Origin: Bacilli bacterium
GTDB lineage: Bacteria > Bacillota_I > Bacilli_A > RFN20 > CAG-826
Length of the DNA stretch: 6,906 nucleotides
Reading direction: 5' to 3'
Assembly: GCA_024413875.1 (NCBI GenBank)
Contig: JAKSVY010000067.1
Location: forward strand, 1 to 6,906
How positions within the stretch are numbered: the first letter of the stretch is position 1; the number at the start of each line of letters is the position of its first letter. Shown piece by piece: positions 1 to 4,315 of the stretch. A model generated the notes under the pieces. It had not been told where the DNA came from and ran no database searches. It saw only the letters and a program-made list of their open reading frames with translations. A program made the translations under genes and the position numbers.

Positions 1-1
1 A

Positions 2-2185
2 ATGATTATGAACAAAAAATTACTTAAAACATTAGGAGTTGTTGCCCTTGCATCAATCTTAGTTACTGGTTGTAACAACAAAGGAAATGGAGGCAAAGAA
101 CCAACTGAATCAACAGTGCCTGCTAAAGAGGTTTACACAGTTACATTCCACAACGAAAGCGTTATCTATAATGTTGCAGAAGTTGAAGAAGGAAACACTG
201 TTAATAAACCAAGTAATCCTACAAAAGCAAATACAGATTTTTTCTCATATACATTTGAAGGATGGTATACCGAAGTATCTTTAGACAATAAATATAGTTT
301 TGATACTCCAGTAACTGCAGATTTAGATTTATACGCAAAATATACTGAAACACATCTTCAAGTTACAGTTACATTTATGAATGAAGGTGAAGTATTCGCT
401 ACTTCAACAATTGATAAAGGCACTAAAGTAACTGCACCAGAAACAAATCCTACAAAAGCTGGTAATGAAGATTATCGTTATGACTTCGCTGGTTGGAAAT
501 TCAATGATAGCTTATATGAATTTGATACTGAAGTTATGACAGATTTAACTTTAGTCGCATCATATACAGAAGTTGCTCTTAGATATAGAGTTACATATCT
601 TGTAGAAGGCGAAGAATATTTAGTTAGTTATGTTAATGCAGGAGAAACCGCTACAAAGCCAACTGATCCAACAAAAGCTAACGCTAACGGATACGGTTAT
701 ACATTCGTTGGTTGGATGCTTAACGATGCTGCATATAATTTTGCTACTCCAGTTACAGATCACATCACATTAGTGGCAAGATTTACTGAAGCTCCTATTA
801 CATATGTTGCTACTGTTAGATATGGTTATGGTGGTGGACCAGCAGATAAGACATTCTCTTATACAGTTCTTAATAGAACAGAAGTCTTAGAAGAAATTAA
901 GGCTGCTCTTCCAGCAGAAGATTCTGAATATGAATACGAATTTGAAGGAAATCTTCCAGCAGTTTTACCACTTGAATCTAAAGCATATGTCATTCATAGA
1001 CATGATAAGTCATTCGAAACAAGCTTCGATGAACCATGCGAAAGCCTTATTTATATGAATAGACAAGGTTCAGAAAATTCTGAAACTACTGCTGATGGTG
1101 TTTACACAGTTGACGCTAACAACAACGTCTTAATTACTGAAAAGAATTACAAATACTTTGACATGGAATTCGATGTCAAGGTTACTGGAATGACACAACC
1201 TCGTTTTGCTATTCTTTTAGGTCTTGAAGATAGTCAAGTTGATAAATGTTATGCTGAAGTCTTTAATAACGTTGGTGCTAATGCATTTATGCTTAATGGT
1301 GGAGCAAATAACAATGTTAGATACTTCAAAGATGGTAACAAAGTTGAAACAACAGATTATTTTGCAACTATTGATACACCAGATTACGCAAATACATTTG
1401 TTAACGTTAAATTATCTGTTTATAAAGATTCATATACTTTAAAGATTAATAACAAGATAGTTTCAGGTATTGATACTTCAATTACTCCAAAGTTAGGTCA
1501 TATCTATTTCTCAAGAGCAGACTATACAGGACAACTTTCATTCGATAACTTTAAAGTTGCAGCAACGGACGGGGAAAAACCAGTTACTGCAAAATCATTT
1601 GAAGCAGACTTTGAAGATGGGGAAATGCCAGAACAATTAGTATGGAATCCACGTTCAGGCGAACCTGCGGCAGAAGTAAGTAATGGCGCACTTAAGTGCA
1701 AATTCACAAACGGTAACTTATATACTGCTGAAAAATTTACTGATTTCGATCTACGCTTCTCAGCATTAATTGGTAGTGGAAGGCTTACAGTTGAATTCGG
1801 CGCTGATGAAACAAATAAAGGTTATGTTGGTGGACAATCTGTTGAAGGTGGTGCTACTGGTTTAATGTTCTGCCTTGATGGTGGAGGTAACCCAGTTCAA
1901 GTTAGATACTTTAAGAACGACACCACATCTACAGCATACACAGCGATTTATAATGCTAGAAACGCTGATACATTAGCCCTTCGTCTTAATGGAGCAGAAT
2001 ACGTTAATTTCCATGTCAAAGTTATGGATGGAAACTGTATTGTTGAAATTGGTGATGAAATAGTTATGAATCAACCTTTAGGCTTTGCTCATGAAGGTCA
2101 CATTATCTTTGCAAGAGGTAATGGTGAAGGTTCATTAACTCAAGCAAGTTTTGACGACATCTCAGTTACTGATTACGATCTTTAA
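2..2185 (+). CDS. Surface lipoprotein with InlB-type repeats and two tandem LamG-like domains
   Basis: Probable membrane-anchored, extracellular binding protein of 727 residues. Residues 1-24 form a type II signal peptide: a lysine-rich n-region (NKKLLK), a hydrophobic core, then the lipobox LVTGC with Cys24 as the predicted lipidated residue. A Gly/Asn/Glu/Thr-rich linker follows (25-43). Residues 44-264 hold three Listeria-Bacteroides (InlB B, Flg_new type) repeats, each with a (N/D)PTKA motif and an aromatic-rich strand ending in GW (W88, W165, W238). Residues 266-336 look like a decayed fourth copy. Residues 337-522 and 531-727 are two related beta-sandwich domains of LamG/DUF1080-like appearance. 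I see no catalytic motif, sortase signal or transmembrane helix beyond the signal. ATG codons at 2 and 8 are both possible starts (the second gives MNKKLLK); the ribosome binding site lies outside the window, so the choice is open. Its position ahead of two glycosidases suggests glycan binding, but adhesion is equally possible. The lipoprotein and repeat calls are firm; the function is inferred. Confidence 0.9.
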   Translation: MIMNKKLLKTLGVVALASILVTGCNNKGNGGKEPTESTVPAKEVYTVTFHNESVIYNVAEVEEGNTVNKPSNPTKANTDFFSYTFEGWYTEVSLDNKYSFDTPVTADLDLYAKYTETHLQVTVTFMNEGEVFATSTIDKGTKVTAPETNPTKAGNEDYRYDFAGWKFNDSLYEFDTEVMTDLTLVASYTEVALRYRVTYLVEGEEYLVSYVNAGETATKPTDPTKANANGYGYTFVGWMLNDAAYNFATPVTDHITLVARFTEAPITYVATVRYGYGGGPADKTFSYTVLNRTEVLEEIKAALPAEDSEYEYEFEGNLPAVLPLESKAYVIHRHDKSFETSFDEPCESLIYMNRQGSENSETTADGVYTVDANNNVLITEKNYKYFDMEFDVKVTGMTQPRFAILLGLEDSQVDKCYAEVFNNVGANAFMLNGGANNNVRYFKDGNKVETTDYFATIDTPDYANTFVNVKLSVYKDSYTLKINNKIVSGIDTSITPKLGHIYFSRADYTGQLSFDNFKVAATDGEKPVTAKSFEADFEDGEMPEQLVWNPRSGEPAAEVSNGALKCKFTNGNLYTAEKFTDFDLRFSALIGSGRLTVEFGADETNKGYVGGQSVEGGATGLMFCLDGGGNPVQVRYFKNDTTSTAYTAIYNARNADTLALRLNGAEYVNFHVKVMDGNCIVEIGDEIVMNQPLGFAHEGHIIFARGNGEGSLTQASFDDISVTDYDL
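8..73 (+). other. Lipoprotein signal peptide with lipobox
   Basis: The segment encodes a positively charged start (NKKLLK), a hydrophobic stretch (LGVVALASIL) and the lipobox VTGC. The lipobox cysteine is residue 24 counted from the ATG at 2 (codon 71-73). This is the standard pattern for prolipoprotein diacylglyceryl transferase and signal peptidase II processing. The Asn-Asn after the cysteine and the following Gly/Asn-rich linker are typical of Gram-positive lipoproteins. Confidence 0.9.
131..793 (+). repeat. Three tandem InlB/Listeria-Bacteroides-type protein repeats
   Basis: Three tandem copies lie at about residues 44-117, 119-190 and 193-264 (bases 131-352, 356-571 and 578-793). Each begins with an alternating beta strand (VYTVTF, VTVTF, YRVTY), then a G-(N/T/E)-T/K turn, a conserved NPTKA or DPTKA, an aromatic strand ending in EGW/AGW/VGW, a D/A-T-(P/E)-V segment and a final strand ending in YTE or FTE. 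The GW positions are 77 and 73 residues apart. The DNA of the copies has diverged (NPTKA is spelled with different synonymous codons), so the array is old. Such repeats form small ubiquitin-like beta domains and usually act as stalks or binding modules on surface proteins. Confidence 0.85.
1010..2182 (+). repeat. Tandem pair of related LamG/concanavalin-like domains in the lipoprotein
   Basis: The C-terminal half of the lipoprotein holds two domains of about 185-195 residues that resemble each other. Both open with a (S)FE-x-(S/D)F(D/E) motif (residues 337-343 and 532-538) and continue with a strand carrying FD (YFDMEFDVKV and DFDLRFSALI). Both contain VRYFK (439-443 and 634-638) and a V(N/H)VK strand, and close with GHI(Y/I)F(S/A)R, then SFD(N/D) and a final TD (residues 499-523 and 699-724). 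The parallel order of these motifs supports duplication of an ancestral domain. The fold assignment (LamG or DUF1080-like jelly roll) is by pattern only. Such domains often bind carbohydrate, but the ligand cannot be read from sequence. Confidence 0.7.
2151..2179 (+). promoter_or_regulatory. Candidate sigma-A-type promoter inside the 3' end of the lipoprotein gene
   Basis: TTGACG at 2151-2156 matches the -35 consensus at five of six bases. It is followed after exactly 17 bases by TACGAT at 2174-2179, which matches the -10 consensus at four of six including the key A2 and T6. Transcription would start around 2185-2187, at the lipoprotein stop, and would serve the two hydrolase genes. Both boxes lie in codons of the lipoprotein, so coincidence in AT-rich DNA is possible. 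A transcript from here would carry the stem-loop at 2192-2213 in its leader. Confidence 0.3.
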
Positions 2186-2191
2186 TTAATT

Positions 2192-2214
2192 AAAGCCACT
2201 TAAATGTGGCTTTT
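2192..2214 (+). terminator. Stem-loop resembling a rho-independent terminator between the lipoprotein and alpha-galactosidase genes
   Basis: AAAGCCAC (2192-2199) pairs perfectly with GTGGCTTT (2206-2213) around a six-base loop TTAAAT. The 3' arm runs into a T tract (2211-2214) that is interrupted by GAGG and then resumes as five T (2219-2223). The stem begins seven bases after the lipoprotein stop. The short T tract predicts incomplete termination. Because gene 2 starts only 10 bases further on, with no room for a promoter after the hairpin, the hydrolase genes must be reached by read-through or by a promoter upstream of the hairpin. It may also protect the 3' end of the lipoprotein mRNA. Confidence 0.7.
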
Positions 2215-2218
2215 GAGG
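2215..2218 (+). promoter_or_regulatory. Ribosome binding site of the alpha-galactosidase gene
   Basis: GAGG lies five bases before the ATG at 2224 and fixes that codon as the start. The in-frame GTG at 2206, which would add six residues (reading M/V-AFEVF), lies inside the terminator stem and has no Shine-Dalgarno sequence, so it is unlikely to be used. This site is one base past the hairpin's 3' T tract, so stem formation and ribosome loading could interfere with each other. Confidence 0.7.
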
Positions 2219-2223
2219 TTTTT

Positions 2224-4305
2224 ATGGAAACGATTTCATTCTCAAATGATTTAGTGAAGTTTGAGTTCACTATTAACGATGCGAAAAGAGTGCTTATCTC
2301 TTATTTCGGCAATGAAACTAATTTCATTAGGGGAAATTCTTTTCTTCATCCACTTGTTGAATTAGAAACCTCTGATGGAGATCATTTAGGAAGCCACTGC
2401 GCAAAGTTTTTATCAACCCCATATGGAAGTAATTCTCATTATGTTTCCCATAGTGTGAATGAAACTACAAATGGTCAAGAAATGGTTATTGTTACTACTG
2501 ATGATAGATTAATGGTAGATACACATATCCTTTTATATAAAGATGTGGCAGCGTATTCAATTTATAACATAGTTAAAAACGTTTCTAATAAAAACATTAC
2601 TCTTGAAAGAGTATCTAGTTCATACATTATAGGACTAGGAAATCCTTTAAAACCATCGGCAAAAGATATGTATATTCACTATGCCCATAACTCATGGCAA
2701 TGTGAATGCCAATGGAAGAGAAGATCTTTTATTGATGAAGGCATCTTTAATGGAAATGATAACTACTCAATGAAGGCATATATGATTAACAATGTTGGAT
2801 CTTGGTCTACTAAAGATTATCTTCCAATGTGTATTGTTGAAAACGCTAAAACAAATCAATTCACTTTAGTGCAAGTTGAAAACAATGGCTCATGGAATAT
2901 TGAAATTGGTTGTTTTAGAGAAGAATATTATCTTGCTGGTTATGGACCAGATTATGACCATAGCCAATGGGTAAAGGTATTAAAACCTAATGATGAATTT
3001 AAATCAGTTCAAGTTACATCTACTATTGGTGACTCTTTTGAAAAAGTAATTCAAGAAATCACTAAGGCTAGAAGAATGGTAGTTAGACCATCTAAAGATA
3101 ATGATGAATTACCAGTTATCTTTAATGACTATATGCATGCTTTATGGGATATGCAAACCGAAAAGCTCATTTGGCCATTAGTGGACCTTGCCTCTAAGCT
3201 TGAATGCGAAGAATTTGTTATCGATGCTGGCTGGTTTGCTGAAAAACCAGGATGGACACCTTATATTGGTGAATGGAAAGAATATTCTTCTAATTTCCCA
3301 ACCGGTGGACTTAAAGGCACGATGGACTATATTCACTCAAAAGGAATGAAAGCAGGTCTATGGGTTGAAATTGAAAATATGGGTATTAAATCCGATATTT
3401 GTAAATCAAAACCAGATGATTGGTTCTTTATTTCACATGGTGATAGAGTGACAAAAAACACTAGGAACTGCCTTAATTTTGATAATAAAGAAGTTTATAA
3501 CTGGGCAATGGATATTGTTTCAGGATTAGTGACTAAATACGACTTAGATTATATTAAGAATGACTATAACTTAGACGCTGGTGTTGGAAATGAATATAAC
3601 GCTGACTCTTTAGGTGATGGTTTACTTAAACATAATAGAGCATACATTAAGTGGTTAAATGAATTACTCGATAAACACCCAGGATTAACGATTGAAAACT
3701 GTGGTAGCGGTGGATGTAGAATGGATTATGAAGTACTTAAAGTATGCCCAATCCAATCTACTTCAGATCAAACTGATTATAGAAAATATCCTTATCTTTC
3801 TAGCGCAGTTTTAACTGCGTGTATTCCAGAACAAGCAGCAGTGTGGTCATATCCTTTAAATAAACAAATTAAGGAAGAACCAAGTGATGAAGTTGTTGTA
3901 ATGAATATGGTTAACGCGATGCTAGGTAGAATCCATTTAGCGAGCTTTATTAATCAACTTCCTGAATCTCAACAACAATTAGTGATTGAAGGTGTTAGAT
4001 ACTATAAGGCTACTAGAGAATTTAAGAAAGGTTCATTACCTATCTTCCCTAATGGAGTATCTTACTTCTTTGATGAAAATGTTGTCGGTGGACTTATCAA
4101 AGATAAAAGAATTATGCTCTGTGTATGGAATACATTAGGGGATAAACAAGATATTAAAGTTGATTTAACTAAATACGATATTAAAGATATTAAGGTTGGT
4201 TACCCACTTAATTTAAAAACTAACTATGAATTTAAAGATGGTATCCTAACTCTTCATAGTGATATTCCTTATCAAGGAAGAGTATTTGATATCTTATTAA
4301 AATAA
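2224..4305 (+). CDS. GH36-type alpha-galactosidase (melibiase-like), cytoplasmic
   Basis: Predicted to release terminal alpha-galactose from oligosaccharides by the retaining GH36 mechanism. The 693-residue length is normal for the family. Residues 1 to about 290 are the N-terminal beta-supersandwich, about 295-600 the (beta/alpha)8 barrel, and the remainder a C-terminal beta domain. Barrel landmarks in order: FVIDAGWF (331-338), GLWVEIE (378-384), YIKNDYN (443-449) with Asp447 as the expected nucleophile, ENCGSGG (491-497) with a substrate-contacting Cys493, and TSDQTD (513-518) with Asp515 as the likely acid/base. These differ from classical family members, which read DDGWF, KWDMN and SCSGGG; the pattern fits a common Firmicutes GH36 clade annotated as alpha-galactosidase, whose exact substrate is less certain. 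There is no signal peptide or membrane segment, so it acts on imported sugars. The ATG at 2224 is chosen from its GAGG site. It is followed 10 bases later by the GH106-like gene, with which it shares an operon. A related alpha-glycosidase specificity cannot be excluded. Confidence 0.9.
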   Translation: METISFSNDLVKFEFTINDAKRVLISYFGNETNFIRGNSFLHPLVELETSDGDHLGSHCAKFLSTPYGSNSHYVSHSVNETTNGQEMVIVTTDDRLMVDTHILLYKDVAAYSIYNIVKNVSNKNITLERVSSSYIIGLGNPLKPSAKDMYIHYAHNSWQCECQWKRRSFIDEGIFNGNDNYSMKAYMINNVGSWSTKDYLPMCIVENAKTNQFTLVQVENNGSWNIEIGCFREEYYLAGYGPDYDHSQWVKVLKPNDEFKSVQVTSTIGDSFEKVIQEITKARRMVVRPSKDNDELPVIFNDYMHALWDMQTEKLIWPLVDLASKLECEEFVIDAGWFAEKPGWTPYIGEWKEYSSNFPTGGLKGTMDYIHSKGMKAGLWVEIENMGIKSDICKSKPDDWFFISHGDRVTKNTRNCLNFDNKEVYNWAMDIVSGLVTKYDLDYIKNDYNLDAGVGNEYNADSLGDGLLKHNRAYIKWLNELLDKHPGLTIENCGSGGCRMDYEVLKVCPIQSTSDQTDYRKYPYLSSAVLTACIPEQAAVWSYPLNKQIKEEPSDEVVVMNMVNAMLGRIHLASFINQLPESQQQLVIEGVRYYKATREFKKGSLPIFPNGVSYFFDENVVGGLIKDKRIMLCVWNTLGDKQDIKVDLTKYDIKDIKVGYPLNLKTNYEFKDGILTLHSDIPYQGRVFDILLK

Positions 4306-4309
4306 GGAG
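4303..4309 (+). promoter_or_regulatory. Shine-Dalgarno of the GH106-like gene overlapping the upstream stop codon
   Basis: TAAGGAG begins with the TAA stop of the alpha-galactosidase and ends six bases before the ATG at 4316. It is a stronger match to the anti-Shine-Dalgarno sequence than the GAGG of the gene before it. The overlap means a terminating ribosome sits on the next gene's loading site, the usual arrangement for translational coupling. It also makes a separate promoter for the third gene very unlikely. Confidence 0.85.
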
Positions 4310-4315
4310 TTATTT

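Noticed and set aside
733..741. TATAAT-like string inside the third InlB repeat
   Set aside because: No suitable -35 element at 16-18 bases upstream and no gene start nearby; expected by chance in this base composition.
1522..1707. Minus-strand open frame of 61 codons inside the lipoprotein gene
   Set aside because: Shadow of the second LamG-like domain region; no ribosome binding site or recognisable protein.
2181..2194. Perfect 14-base palindrome TTTAATTAATTAAA just after the lipoprotein stop
   Set aside because: It is made only of A and T and is short, so chance is likely in AT-rich DNA; it includes the stop codon and the A tract of the adjacent terminator stem. No second copy was seen that would support an operator.
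2206..2223. GTG at 2206 as an earlier start for the alpha-galactosidase
   Set aside because: It falls within the terminator stem, has no Shine-Dalgarno upstream and adds six residues with no family counterpart; ATG 2224 has GAGG at proper spacing.
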